This document shows, in pieces, positions 30,965 to 42,532 of a stretch of 64,000 bases of DNA. Position 1 is the stretch's first letter. Every line of letters begins with the position of its first letter. The DNA lies in the NCBI RefSeq assembly GCF_026262505.1, contig NC_067208.1, positions 12,595,962 to 12,659,961 of the forward strand. Reading direction: 5' to 3'. This DNA comes from Trichomonas vaginalis G3 (taxonomy: Eukaryota > Parabasalia > Trichomonadida > Trichomonadidae). The position numbers were made by a program, and so were the translations under genes. The notes beneath the pieces were generated by a model. The model searched no databases, was not told the DNA's origin, and saw nothing but the letters and a program-made list of their open reading frames with translations.

Positions 30965-31864
30965 TTAGTCTTCTGGTGTGAATTCGGAGGACTCTTCTTG
31001 GATAGAGTCTTGTATTTCCTCCTCTTCTTCCTCCTCCATTGCTTCTGGGAAGAAGCCTTCTTCTGGGTCGAAAACATTATATAATGTGTAATTGAATGAC
31101 ACATTATATCTTTCTTTGAGTTCGCTCCTGACAAAGAACTTAGTTCCAGGAATACAGAAGACTTCTGTGCGTTGGAAAAGCTGATGTCCTGGAACGAATT
31201 TGGCAATTAGAGACTTCTTTTTTCCGAATTGTTCAGGAGTTTTCATGACGACAGTAACAACATCTCCATCTGCGAGGTCTTGTTGTTGTTCGGAAAGGTA
31301 AAGAGCAATGATATGAATGGTTGCTGCGTTGAATTCGAGAAAGTCGAATTCAAATTGTGTTGTCGTATAATATTCAAACCATTTTGTACGGTTGTCTCCG
31401 AACTCGTCAACGTATTCATCTTCGTCATATCCGTAACTAAAGACTTGGAATTCGGCAATTCTCTTGTCGAATGACCGTTGGATGTAACGAGGAAGATTTT
31501 GACGAACTTGGTATAAAGTTCTCAACATTATAAGCTTAGTAAATGTTGGAAAATACTGAACTAAGACATCGCTAAGCTCAATTGGACTTGGAATTGTCTT
31601 AGTAAGTTCAATTGAACTAGTAATTGCTTTGTTCAGAACTTCACAGAACTGAGTATTGTATGTAGCGTCTGGTTGTGTGTTTTCTTCGGCGTCTTTGAGA
31701 TATTTAGAGCAAATTTGTTGAAGAATTTCTCTTAATTCGCTGTTAGACTTTTTGGTGGTTATTCTAACCGCTGTGCCAGTTCTTGGAGGTTGTGGAGCTT
31801 TGGCTTTGGTTAGCGGTTGAGAATTGTTAATGTTTGAATTGTGGTTAACAGCGTTGGCTTCCAT
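30965..31864 (-). CDS. 299-aa orphan element protein (unit 2)
   Basis: Looks whole, identical in sequence to 17538-18437; start chosen at the first ATG after the Inr-like word. Confidence 0.7.
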   Translation of the reverse strand: MEANAVNHNSNINNSQPLTKAKAPQPPRTGTAVRITTKKSNSELREILQQICSKYLKDAEENTQPDATYNTQFCEVLNKAITSSIELTKTIPSPIELSDVLVQYFPTFTKLIMLRTLYQVRQNLPRYIQRSFDKRIAEFQVFSYGYDEDEYVDEFGDNRTKWFEYYTTTQFEFDFLEFNAATIHIIALYLSEQQQDLADGDVVTVVMKTPEQFGKKKSLIAKFVPGHQLFQRTEVFCIPGTKFFVRSELKERYNVSFNYTLYNVFDPEEGFFPEAMEEEEEEEIQDSIQEESSEFTPED

Positions 31865-32336
31865 TAGATAAAAATGAACTGACCAAAAAAGACAGATATT
31901 TAAATATTTGAGATAAACCGTTTTCGTCAACGGTAACCCCCTCTATTTTTTTATTTTATTTAATAGTTACCGTTAGAAAAACGGTTTATCTCAAATATTG
32001 AATGAACTATAAACGTTTTTTGTTTTCTATATATACTTTTTTGTCCAACGGTAAAACTTTTTACACAACGGTTTTTGAGAGTCGTCGCCGTTGACTTTTT
32101 TGTAGAGCACTCAAAATAGTATAACTTTGTCCGGACAAGTAAGGGTCTATCGTCGCTACAGGAAAAGTTACAGGCATTCCAAGGAAGTATACTTTGAGAA
32201 GCCTTTTCTCCATTATAGAATGAGATAGGACGGTTATTTTACAAAACTGACAACACTTTGACCGAGTAGTTTTTTGTGCTGAACAAAAAGTGTCATATAA
32301 ACATCTGTCAAAAACCGCTTTTTAACTTCACTTAAA
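31865..32336. promoter_or_regulatory. Divergent control region with AACGGT boxes (unit 2)
   Basis: Copy of 18438-18909, including the inverted repeat 31903-31999 and the Inr-like TCACTT just before the ATG at 32337. Confidence 0.6.
31903..31999. repeat. 97-bp inverted repeat (unit 2)
   Basis: Identical to 18476-18572. Confidence 0.85.
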
Positions 32337-35300
32337 ATGCCACGTAAGCTACGTAAGAATATACGTAAGAGGAAGGGAGCATTGAAACATCCAATAGTAA
32401 AACTGACACCACAACAACAGTTGCAACAACAAATGATGAATGACCCCACTATGTTGCAACAAATGTCAAGCAACCCTATGCTTTTAAACCGAGTTATTGG
32501 TGCACAGAGTGGAGGTTTAAGAGCGGCACTTTTAGCGAAAATGGCAGGCTATGGTGGAGCTGCAGACGGAACAGCTTATAACCCTCAAAGTCAAATGAAT
32601 TTGAGTTCACTCAAAAATCAAATAACAGATGTCAAAAAGTCAAACATAGACATACAGAAACAAATAAGTGAAAACGAAAAGAAACTAGAATATGACAGAC
32701 AGACAAAGAAACTAAATGAGTTAAACGTAGAGAAAAAGAAGAAAGAAGAACAACTGAAAGAACTAAGTACAGAGGAATATGCGAAAAAAGTGTCAGAAAA
32801 AGCAGCAGAAGTAGCAAAAATGGAACAAGATGTTATAAATTTGAAAAACCATACTACTCAATATAAAGTACTGAAAGATGAAGAGATAAAACAAAAAGCC
32901 ATGAAGACATATATGGATAGCGATGAGTATAAAAAAGAAGTTGAAGCAAATGTAAAGGCAGAAAAACTTTTACAGTTGCAAAACCAAACCGTACAGTATG
33001 AAAACTTAGCACAAGAAAGTAAAAATAACGACGCAGCCATGCAAAAGGCAATGAAAAGCGCAGAATATATAAAAGCTAATAATGACTGGTTAGATGCCCA
33101 AGCCAACGCTAAAGCAGCCCAACTTATAGGGTCAATAAGGACAAAAATACAAGCGGATGAAGACAGTTCAAATGAAGCTTTAATGAATGCTGACTTTAAG
33201 AATGCCTTCGAAGCTCTTCATAGTAAGGTGAAACTAGTGAACGACTTCTCATCTGGAAAGAAACTGAAGTCTGAAGGTTTCGACAAAGAGTTAAGAGAAG
33301 TAGCACAAAATATGACGAAAATAACAGATGCAGCAACGAGACAGGCAGTTCAAAGTGCCTATGACGCCGTTAGAGCAACTGTTGTGGAAAGTCAAGAAAA
33401 AGAGTTACAACAGACCAAAACAGACCTAGTAAATGCTTTCTTAAAAACGAAAAGTCAGGTAGGACATTATGCTGCAGATGGAACATATGTGCCAGCTGGT
33501 GGAACTTATATACCACCAAACCCTCCAAGAGAAGCACCTGCACCAGGACTACCTAAAACATTTACATCGTCACATGGACACAGACACAGGCATGCACCAA
33601 AACCAACACAACAACCAACAGTTCAAAATCCAGCACCACAACAACAACCAAAACCAACAGTTCAAAACCCTGCACAACAACCAACAGTTCAAAATCCAGC
33701 ACCTGCACCACAACCAAAACCAGCACAACAACCACCTCCACAACCAGCACAGCAACCAACAGTTCAAAACCCTGCACAACAACAACCACAAACAGAGCAA
33801 GGACATAAAAGAAGTAGAGAAAAAGGAAACCAAGAATTCTTAAAAATGCTTAAGGAAGATTATGGTTACCCAGATACTCTTGACTTTAGTGACAGATATA
33901 AAGAAGCTATTAGAAAGTTCAAGGAAGGAAATACTGACCCGAACCTATTTAGCTTTATGGTTGAGCATCAAATCGGATATAATCTCAAACCTGGAAAATA
34001 CAAGCTCGCTAAGGGATATGATTTAATAGCATATCATCCAAATGACATGAATGAATTTACTCCGAGATATTTGATGTCAGAGCTAAATGATAATTCAACT
34101 CTCTTCATGAAACGCGTAAAAAATAGAGACGGAACGAAAGAAGAAAGGTTTATGAGTCCGGATGACTTAGATAGGGAACTTGTTAAAAACGGTCTCGGAA
34201 TATATGAAATGCCAGCAGATGAGGTACAAGAAACTCCACAGGAAGAAGTTCAGATACAACCAGACATGGAAGAAATAGTTCAGCAACAACAGCTAGAAGA
34301 GCCTGAAGGAAACGAACAAGTCCCTCCTTTGGAAACTAACTTCACAGAACTAGATGAAGATTTGGAACAGCCGAAAAATCTTGACCCTCAACAAGAGTAT
34401 GAGGTGAATATGGAATCTTTCCAAGAGTCTAAGAAAAATTCGGCTGACATAGTAGAAGAATATCGAAAAATGTTCACCGACATACAAAAGACTCCAACAT
34501 CAGATGAAAATATTCAGCATAGAATGGAAGTACTGAAAGAAAATGTACGCAAATACAATAATCCTTTTTACTTACGACCATATAACGTTCAATCTTTGGC
34601 TGAACTCGGTGAAAATAAAAGGTTAAATTTCAACAAAACATATAGAAATGAAACATTGTTTAAAGTTCATTCAGAACCTAACCAATATGGAAACAAACCT
34701 ACTTTTGTTTCTGCAGACTATGGAACTACAATGAAATGGGGTCATAAAGCTAATCCGGATAGGTGGTTCATAAACTTACAACCTCAATTCCAAGAAGTTG
34801 TAGACGCAATGGAAGTGAATGGTGAACCAGATATAACGGTATTTTCAGCGCGGCTTTAATGCCATTGAAAGATATGAAAGATGCAGATATTTTGGACCAG
34901 TATGAAATGAACATGGCTGAGGGAAATATAACACCTGACGTTCTAGAACATTTATCTCAAAGAACTACACAGAACCATAGAGATGGTATATTTGGTGAAG
35001 AGTTTAGAAAGAAAGTTAGGGAGAGAGAAGGAAGAGAACCTATTGTACATGACCTTGCAAACGAAAGTTTGCAAAATGTCATAAAAACTTACTTTGCAGA
35101 CAATGAAATGAGAAGGGATGAATATTTAAGAAAACTCAAATGGACAGTACCAAATGAAATGTTAGTATTGAAAAACATGTTCCATGACAAAATAAAACCA
35201 ACTACAGAAATAAATGACGCAAGACTGAAACGTTGGGTAAAAGCTTTCCCATTCACAAAAGATATTATTGGTTACATGGAAAGAAAACCAGAATGGCTAC

Positions 35301-35726
35301 AAAAACATATATTTGGAAACGAGCTTATTCCATATGGACAAGCTCTGTTTGAAGAGCTTGAACCGGAAACTCAGGAAAGAGTCATGCAAACAATAAGCGA
35401 AGACTCAAATACAAACTATGACAAAATCTTTCTAGGATATAGGTTACCTGAGATGGGCGACCAGAGCCCAAAGGCAAAAAGGACATGGGAAATTTACAAC
35501 ATACTAGGTGAACATGAGGCAAAGATGCTACAACTTGAAGCAGAGGGCAAGTTACCAAAAGCGACACCAAAGAAGAAGAGTAGAACAAAGTGAAAGTAGT
35601 GAAGAAGTAACTTCATCTAGTGAAAGTAGTGGCAATGAAGGAAAAAGAAGAGTTAAAGATTCAGTTAAAAACTCAGTCAGGAAGAAAGTAAAGCTTGGTC
35701 CGAGTGGGTTCTATTATGACATATAA
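32337..35726 (+). pseudogene. Large virion protein, broken (unit 2)
   Basis: Same parts as at 18910-22287, with about two breaks. The first 800-odd codons are continuous here and show the basic N-terminus, coiled coil and PTVQNPA linker clearly. Confidence 0.6.
33606..33784 (+). repeat. PTVQNPA-coding direct repeats (unit 2)
   Basis: Copy of 20168-20346. Confidence 0.65.
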
Positions 35727-35758
35727 ATCCAACTATTCTATATTTTTACCCATATGAA

Positions 35759-37369
35759 ATGTACGCCGCTCAGAATATAACGCCAACAGTTTTGGATGCC
35801 ATGAACGGAAATGTTTCCGAATGGTATAACGAATGCGATAATGCCATTAGAAGGTCAGAAATAGTTCCTGGAACTTACGAATATACAACTGCTGTTTCTT
35901 ATGGAAACGTAGGTGAGTTTGGAGAAGGTTCTTCAACAACAGTAGATATTGCTTGCGACAGGTTTCATATTATTTCTATTGACAACTCATTCTTATACGT
36001 GGAACAAGACATTGAAATAAAACCTTCTTCCAAGTTGTCTGACAAGAAAGGTTGCAATGGAATTTTCTATGTCGGATACCAATATGCTCCAGAAGTTTTC
36101 ATGGGATATAAGATATATTCTAACTCTGACTTAGTTCAAACAGTAACATGGGCAAACTATGAATGGTTCGCTTTGAGAAACTCAGTACAACCACAAGCTA
36201 GAGAACAAACAGACCAGTATGCAACTATTGAGAAAATAAGAAGACTTGACCCTAACGTTCCAGGAGTTTATGTTAACCTTTCTGGTTCAGATGGAACTGC
36301 TGCCACTAAAGTAAAACTGAAACTTAGAGTTCCTTTGTCATCTTTCCTCATCTTCAGGTTTTTAAGATACTTGCCAAACTGGGCAGGAAAAATTTCTATC
36401 GAACTTACTCCAAGCAAAAATAACTTAGTCATTGCACCAACACAAGACCCATTCACTATTACAGACGTAAAGGGAACAAATCAAACGTCATTCGTCGAAT
36501 TTTGCAAAGACAAAGTTGACTTAGACTTTGGTTTCTCAAACTTCAACAATGAAGTAAACTATTATTTCAATGCTGCTGGAACTGCTTGGGACCCAGTTAA
36601 GTTCACATGCGAAAAATTTGAATGCAAGAGAATAGAAAGCAGACTTGCAGTCTATATGTTGGACCCAGATATTTCAAATGCTTTAGCTGCCAAATATATT
36701 GCAGTTCCACTTATGTTCCCTATACACCAAATATCTGTCAAAGACTTTGCAGGTGAAGTTGGAAACCAAAATCCAGGAGCCGCAGGTGCAAGAACAGATA
36801 TTGCTTTAACAACTGCAATGAAACATGCAGATACTATGTTTGTACTGTTCAGACGAACTATAAATGACTATTCTTGTTTCTACAACCCTGGTATTAAATA
36901 TCATATAAACATAGATGGCAAATATTATCCAAGAGAAGAATATTCTACAGTTGAGGATATGAGGTCATACAACTTGACATTAGATGCTATGAACTTTAAC
37001 AACAACTTCACAACAACTATTAACCCTGAAATGCAAAGTTCTATTATGCCATATGTGAAAGTATGGACTCATACAGGAGGTCAAAAAACTCAATATACAA
37101 ATGGAGACCGTTCAAACTTTTGGCTTGGCATTCCATTTGCTGACTCAGAAGACTTTATGGGTAGTATTTCAACTGTTGGTACAGTTCAAATACAATATAC
37201 TGGTGACAGAGACGGTCCAGATGAATTGAGAGCAAAGAAGTTTACAAAACCAATAGCACTTTTCACGGAAGATGCTCTTTTGAAGATTCGTTCGATGAAA
37301 CCTGCTGGGGCTCCTCAGATTGGCATAACGACAGCTTCCATCGAGCAGATTTTGGCAGCAGGTCAGTAA
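35759..37369 (+). CDS. Putative major capsid protein (unit 2)
   Basis: 536 aa, looks whole, same protein as 22318-23928. TATTTTTA lies 16 bp before the start codon. Confidence 0.65.
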   Translation: MYAAQNITPTVLDAMNGNVSEWYNECDNAIRRSEIVPGTYEYTTAVSYGNVGEFGEGSSTTVDIACDRFHIISIDNSFLYVEQDIEIKPSSKLSDKKGCNGIFYVGYQYAPEVFMGYKIYSNSDLVQTVTWANYEWFALRNSVQPQAREQTDQYATIEKIRRLDPNVPGVYVNLSGSDGTAATKVKLKLRVPLSSFLIFRFLRYLPNWAGKISIELTPSKNNLVIAPTQDPFTITDVKGTNQTSFVEFCKDKVDLDFGFSNFNNEVNYYFNAAGTAWDPVKFTCEKFECKRIESRLAVYMLDPDISNALAAKYIAVPLMFPIHQISVKDFAGEVGNQNPGAAGARTDIALTTAMKHADTMFVLFRRTINDYSCFYNPGIKYHINIDGKYYPREEYSTVEDMRSYNLTLDAMNFNNNFTTTINPEMQSSIMPYVKVWTHTGGQKTQYTNGDRSNFWLGIPFADSEDFMGSISTVGTVQIQYTGDRDGPDELRAKKFTKPIALFTEDALLKIRSMKPAGAPQIGITTASIEQILAAGQ

Positions 37370-37682
37370 GTTGTTCTTGAACTGACTTCTCTCCGTCAAA
37401 TATTGACAGTACGCCAGTTTTGACATAATATTGTATTATAAACTTTCCTTTAGTAATATCTGTAAGTTTTGAAGTTATATTTTTGTCTGCTTCAAGAACT
37501 TTCACCATTTCAGTTATACCAACTTTCTTTGCTTTATGAAAATATTTAGGTTCAGCAAAGACTGCTATTCTATAACATTTTCCATTGTTTGTGTAAAGAA
37601 CTATTCTGTCAATGTATTTGTATTGTTTGTGAGTATAAACTTTGTTCTGCTTCAATTCAATAAGATATCCGAATACGTCCAT
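37263..37682 (-). CDS. 139-aa orphan protein (unit 2)
   Basis: Looks whole, same as 23822-24241; overlaps the capsid gene end on the other strand. Confidence 0.6.
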   Translation of the reverse strand: MDVFGYLIELKQNKVYTHKQYKYIDRIVLYTNNGKCYRIAVFAEPKYFHKAKKVGITEMVKVLEADKNITSKLTDITKGKFIIQYYVKTGVLSIFDGEKSVQEQLTDLLPKSARWKLSLCQSEEPQQVSSNESSKEHLP

Positions 37683-37700
37683 CTTTTTATTCTAAGTAAA

Positions 37701-38278
37701 ATGTCATTTCCGAAAAATAGAAGCGTAAGTGTTTCAAAAGGTTTAATGGCGGTGGCAGATGTTAAGTTAAATTCACCAACCCAAACAAACAGTCAAAGTG
37801 TTATTGTCAATGTCAAAGACAGAGATGTTGAAGTGGGGAAACCATACGAAGACGAAGATGGTATAACAATTGTTCCTGTAAAAGAACCAACATATCCTGA
37901 AGTTAACAGAGACTTAAGTTCTGTTGCAGATATTCGAAACGACTACCAACAACTGAAAGACAAACTTCAAACTCAGGAGAAGATTTGTCAAGCTTTAAGT
38001 ATAATGTTAAACTTGGCGAACACAACCCTGTAAAAGTGAACTCATATGTCATTGCACCTCATGAAGTTTTGAAAGAACTATTGAAACTTTTGACAGAGGC
38101 AGACGATATAAACATCAAAGAAATAGAACCCGACATTGGTTGCTGTGGTGTTTCATATAATGTCATTGACAAGATATACGTTATGAAAGGAGGTGAAACG
38201 TTGAACTTAAAATATAGTTTCCCAGACGTTATAAAAATATTTGACGACCACAACATTTCATTAAAGTTTATTTGCTAA
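37701..38278 (+). pseudogene. 192-aa orphan protein, broken (unit 2)
   Basis: Same as 24260-24837, about one break. Confidence 0.55.
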
Positions 38279-38282
38279 GTAA

Positions 38283-39080
38283 ATGGCAGAAGACATAATG
38301 GTTTATACTATTACGACTAAAAACCCTGAGTCATATAATTCTATAACAACAAACTTACAAAGTCCTCAAGGACGATATTGTAAACTAACCTTAAACACAA
38401 TGACGACTAAAGCCTGTTTTGCTCTTTTGACACCAGAAGACTTTATTGTTGTGAATGGTAAAAAATACTCCTTTGAAGATACTTACTCAGATATACCACC
38501 AACAGGTTTTGTTGACTTATTTAATACTTTAAGTACGGGTGTAACATGTGCTGCAACTAGAGCAGGTTTCATTATGTTTGGATGTCCGACTGAGTTTACT
38601 ATAAACGATATGAGCTATAATACAAAACTTATTTCTGGTTTTTACTACCAACAGTTTCCTATAACAGGAAAAGGTGTCATACAAGGAATGTCTATTCCAT
38701 TGACATTAAGCACACCAATCTTATATATTGTTTCAAACTTAGGTTCAAAGTGTTATTCGAATGTCGACAGAAACTATTATGACCAAAAGATACTTATGCG
38801 TATAAACAATACTTTCTCTGCTGGTTTGCCTATTGTTCATTCGAATGCAGAATTTTCAACCTTAGTGAACTCAAACACTTTGGCAAGTATAACGTTGACA
38901 TTAGTTGACGCAAACTTTGTTCCTGTAAAACTTTTATGTCCTATGTATTTGTCAATGACGGCAGAAAGTTTCGAATTGGAAGATGCAACTGGTGAAAGTA
39001 TTGTATTACAAGAACAACTTCAACAACAAATAGCTCAAGAACAACAAATGCAACAAATGGAACAACAAAGTCAAGAATAA
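38283..39080 (+). CDS. Putative penton/minor capsid protein (unit 2)
   Basis: 265 aa, looks whole. Same beta-rich body, LVDANFVPVKLL motif and Gln-rich tail as 24842-25636. Confidence 0.6.
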   Translation: MAEDIMVYTITTKNPESYNSITTNLQSPQGRYCKLTLNTMTTKACFALLTPEDFIVVNGKKYSFEDTYSDIPPTGFVDLFNTLSTGVTCAATRAGFIMFGCPTEFTINDMSYNTKLISGFYYQQFPITGKGVIQGMSIPLTLSTPILYIVSNLGSKCYSNVDRNYYDQKILMRINNTFSAGLPIVHSNAEFSTLVNSNTLASITLTLVDANFVPVKLLCPMYLSMTAESFELEDATGESIVLQEQLQQQIAQEQQMQQMEQQSQE

Positions 39081-39111
39081 AAAAATAATATTTTTTTTTA
39101 TTTTTATAAAA

Positions 39112-40347
39112 ATGTACAGAATAGATGTTTCAGATTTTTATGACTTCCAAGCATTCAGAAATATGTGTCCATTTAGAGACTATAACAAAGCAGTCGAGAA
39201 TTTGAAACGTTTAGTCATTTATGTTGACTCTGCCCCAGAATGTTATGTCATGAAAGAATGGGATGTTGTCTTTAACAAACCAAGAGCAACAATAGTGTCT
39301 GAACAAGAATGTAGACAGAAACTTAAGAAAATAAAAGTTGTACAAGTTGGCATGAAGATGTTAGATGCTTGGGATATCTTATTGTCAAAGTTAGAAGATT
39401 TTTCAGTTCGAGGTATAAAGTTCTATACACCTTCTCCAAACTTCTATTCTATCTTCACTGGATATAAATACGAACAAGTAGAATGGAAACACAGTATTAT
39501 AGAAGCTTGGTTAGACCATGTCAAAGAAATTATATGCAATGGAAACGAAAAGGTTTATGAGTATATCTTATGTTGGTTTGCAAATATCTTACAACATCCA
39601 AGTGCTAAAAATGAAACTGCTCTCATTATAATTGGAAAACAAGGAACTGGTAAGAATACTTTCTTTACAGATATTTTGTGCAAACTGTTAGAAGGTTATT
39701 CGAATCCGAATATGACAAACTTAGAAAACATCTGTGGCAAGTTTAACTCCTCAATAGAGAATATGAAACTTATAGTTTGCAATGAACTTCAAAGTATAGA
39801 TACAACAAAAGTTTTGAACTCAGATGCTTTGAAGAGTCTTATAACAGACAAAGTTGGAGTTGTTGAAAGAAAGTATAAAGACCAAAGAGTTTGTGAAAAT
39901 GTTGCAAACTTCATTATGGTTTCAAACAATGCTGTTCCGATGCAGTTAGAAAGTTCTGACAGAAGATATGTAGTTGTCAGAACGTCAGAAGCTCATATGC
40001 AAGATACTGAATATTTTGACGCTTTGTCAGAATGTTTGACATCTGACTTTTACAACCACTTGTTCTCATATTTCATGACATTAGATATTTCTAAGTTCAA
40101 TCCAAGACAAATTCCACATACCGAAGAGAGACAAACATTGTTAGAAGCAAACAAGAGTGTTTATGAACTGTTCGTAGATGAAACTGACTTTGTGTCATTA
40201 GATGAAAGGTCATTGTACGATTCGTATAAACAATATTGTCAAGAGTATGGTTATATGCCAGCGTCTAAACGAACATTCTTGGCAAATGTCAAAAGTCTTT
40301 TAGATGTTCAGAATGGTGTATATACAAAGAAAATTTTTTCTGAGTAA
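39112..40347 (+). CDS. SF3/D5-like helicase (unit 2, left of gap)
   Basis: 411 aa, looks whole, identical to 25668-26903. The same gene appears again at 40823-42058 because the gap sides overlap. Confidence 0.8.
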   Translation: MYRIDVSDFYDFQAFRNMCPFRDYNKAVENLKRLVIYVDSAPECYVMKEWDVVFNKPRATIVSEQECRQKLKKIKVVQVGMKMLDAWDILLSKLEDFSVRGIKFYTPSPNFYSIFTGYKYEQVEWKHSIIEAWLDHVKEIICNGNEKVYEYILCWFANILQHPSAKNETALIIIGKQGTGKNTFFTDILCKLLEGYSNPNMTNLENICGKFNSSIENMKLIVCNELQSIDTTKVLNSDALKSLITDKVGVVERKYKDQRVCENVANFIMVSNNAVPMQLESSDRRYVVVRTSEAHMQDTEYFDALSECLTSDFYNHLFSYFMTLDISKFNPRQIPHTEERQTLLEANKSVYELFVDETDFVSLDERSLYDSYKQYCQEYGYMPASKRTFLANVKSLLDVQNGVYTKKIFSE

Positions 40348-40413
40348 ATTTTAAAAAAAAATATTTTTTATCCGATAGAAAAGATGACGAAATAGATTTC
40401 AGTAAACAAGTAC

Positions 40414-40553
40414 ATGTCAGGAGTTAAAGAAGAACTAGACCCATTCACATATTTGAATGTTTATTTCTACCATTTTGAAAAGTCTTCATTCAGCAAAGTT
40501 TGGAACATCGAACCAGTTAAGTTTGCTATTGTGACTAAAATGGTGCGAAATTT
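40414..40553 (+). CDS. Small acidic element protein, cut by gap (unit 2)
   Basis: First 46 codons (MSGVKEELDPFTYLNVYF...) up to the N run. The same start recurs at 42125. Confidence 0.45.
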
Positions 40554-40653
40554 NNNNNNNNNNNNNNNNNNNNNNNNNNNNNNNNNNNNNNNNNNNNNNN
40601 NNNNNNNNNNNNNNNNNNNNNNNNNNNNNNNNNNNNNNNNNNNNNNNNNNNNN
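40554..40653. other. Scaffold gap (100 N) between overlapping contig ends
   Basis: The 1,611 bp before it (38943-40553) reappear after it (40654-42264), so no sequence need be missing. Reading frames crossing the N run are artefacts. Confidence 0.95.
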
Positions 40654-40791
40654 ATGTATTTGTCAATGACGGCAGAAAGTTTCGAATTGGAAGATGCAAC
40701 TGGTGAAAGTATTGTATTACAAGAACAACTTCAACAACAAATAGCTCAAGAACAACAAATGCAACAAATGGAACAACAAAGTCAAGAATAA
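40654..40791 (+). CDS. Penton/minor capsid protein, C-terminal end (duplicate after gap)
   Basis: Contig end falling inside the penton gene: MYLSM to the Gln-rich tail and stop. Duplicate of 38943-39080, not a separate gene. The codon at 40654 is internal, not a start. Confidence 0.7.
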   Translation: MYLSMTAESFELEDATGESIVLQEQLQQQIAQEQQMQQMEQQSQE

Positions 40792-40822
40792 AAAAATAAT
40801 ATTTTTTTTTATTTTTATAAAA

Positions 40823-42058
40823 ATGTACAGAATAGATGTTTCAGATTTTTATGACTTCCAAGCATTCAGAAATATGTGTCCATTTAGAGACTATAACAAA
40901 GCAGTCGAGAATTTGAAACGTTTAGTCATTTATGTTGACTCTGCCCCAGAATGTTATGTCATGAAAGAATGGGATGTTGTCTTTAACAAACCAAGAGCAA
41001 CAATAGTGTCTGAACAAGAATGTAGACAGAAACTTAAGAAAATAAAAGTTGTACAAGTTGGCATGAAGATGTTAGATGCTTGGGATATCTTATTGTCAAA
41101 GTTAGAAGATTTTTCAGTTCGAGGTATAAAGTTCTATACACCTTCTCCAAACTTCTATTCTATCTTCACTGGATATAAATACGAACAAGTAGAATGGAAA
41201 CACAGTATTATAGAAGCTTGGTTAGACCATGTCAAAGAAATTATATGCAATGGAAACGAAAAGGTTTATGAGTATATCTTATGTTGGTTTGCAAATATCT
41301 TACAACATCCAAGTGCTAAAAATGAAACTGCTCTCATTATAATTGGAAAACAAGGAACTGGTAAGAATACTTTCTTTACAGATATTTTGTGCAAACTGTT
41401 AGAAGGTTATTCGAATCCGAATATGACAAACTTAGAAAACATCTGTGGCAAGTTTAACTCCTCAATAGAGAATATGAAACTTATAGTTTGCAATGAACTT
41501 CAAAGTATAGATACAACAAAAGTTTTGAACTCAGATGCTTTGAAGAGTCTTATAACAGACAAAGTTGGAGTTGTTGAAAGAAAGTATAAAGACCAAAGAG
41601 TTTGTGAAAATGTTGCAAACTTCATTATGGTTTCAAACAATGCTGTTCCGATGCAGTTAGAAAGTTCTGACAGAAGATATGTAGTTGTCAGAACGTCAGA
41701 AGCTCATATGCAAGATACTGAATATTTTGACGCTTTGTCAGAATGTTTGACATCTGACTTTTACAACCACTTGTTCTCATATTTCATGACATTAGATATT
41801 TCTAAGTTCAATCCAAGACAAATTCCACATACCGAAGAGAGACAAACATTGTTAGAAGCAAACAAGAGTGTTTATGAACTGTTCGTAGATGAAACTGACT
41901 TTGTGTCATTAGATGAAAGGTCATTGTACGATTCGTATAAACAATATTGTCAAGAGTATGGTTATATGCCAGCGTCTAAACGAACATTCTTGGCAAATGT
42001 CAAAAGTCTTTTAGATGTTCAGAATGGTGTATATACAAAGAAAATTTTTTCTGAGTAA
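40823..42058 (+). CDS. SF3/D5-like helicase (duplicate after gap)
   Basis: Identical to 39112-40347. Best read as the same locus assembled twice. It belongs to the permuted unit-length stretch 40654-54097. Confidence 0.8.
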   Translation: MYRIDVSDFYDFQAFRNMCPFRDYNKAVENLKRLVIYVDSAPECYVMKEWDVVFNKPRATIVSEQECRQKLKKIKVVQVGMKMLDAWDILLSKLEDFSVRGIKFYTPSPNFYSIFTGYKYEQVEWKHSIIEAWLDHVKEIICNGNEKVYEYILCWFANILQHPSAKNETALIIIGKQGTGKNTFFTDILCKLLEGYSNPNMTNLENICGKFNSSIENMKLIVCNELQSIDTTKVLNSDALKSLITDKVGVVERKYKDQRVCENVANFIMVSNNAVPMQLESSDRRYVVVRTSEAHMQDTEYFDALSECLTSDFYNHLFSYFMTLDISKFNPRQIPHTEERQTLLEANKSVYELFVDETDFVSLDERSLYDSYKQYCQEYGYMPASKRTFLANVKSLLDVQNGVYTKKIFSE

Positions 42059-42124
42059 ATTTTAAAAAAAAATATTTTTTATCCGATAGAAAAGATGACG
42101 AAATAGATTTCAGTAAACAAGTAC

Positions 42125-42513
42125 ATGTCAGGAGTTAAAGAAGAACTAGACCCATTCACATATTTGAATGTTTATTTCTACCATTTTGAAAAGTCTTCAT
42201 TCAGCAAAGTTTGGAACATCGAACCAGTTAAGTTTGCTATTGTGACTAAAATGGTGCGAAATTTGAAGACTTAGACATAGAAGGTTTGTTAGCAGTCAAA
42301 GAAAGTTTTGACAGAAGGTTCTCAAACCTTAAAGAAGGCAAAGCATACAAACTTGTTATACCTTATGAACCAAAGAAGACAGACGACTATGAATATTATG
42401 AGTCTAAAGTTGTAGAAGTTCAAGGTAAATTGGGTAAAAAGCTATTAGAGTCTAAGCCAGTGTTTACTCCTAAAGAGGAAGAGAACATTGACATTGACCC
42501 AGAAATGTTCTAA
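42125..42513 (+). pseudogene. Small acidic element protein, broken (unit 2)
   Basis: Same as 26970-27357; about one break. The acidic C-terminal part is clear. Confidence 0.45.
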
Positions 42514-42532
42514 AAATAAAATTTTATTTTTA
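42511..42532. terminator. 22-bp perfect palindrome holding two stop codons (unit 2)
   Basis: Identical to 27355-27376; the outer TAA codons end the small acidic gene (+) and the 150-aa gene (-). Confidence 0.6.

Noticed and set aside
40414-40791. Reading frame spanning the 100-N gap
   Set aside because: It runs through unknown bases and joins two unrelated genes.
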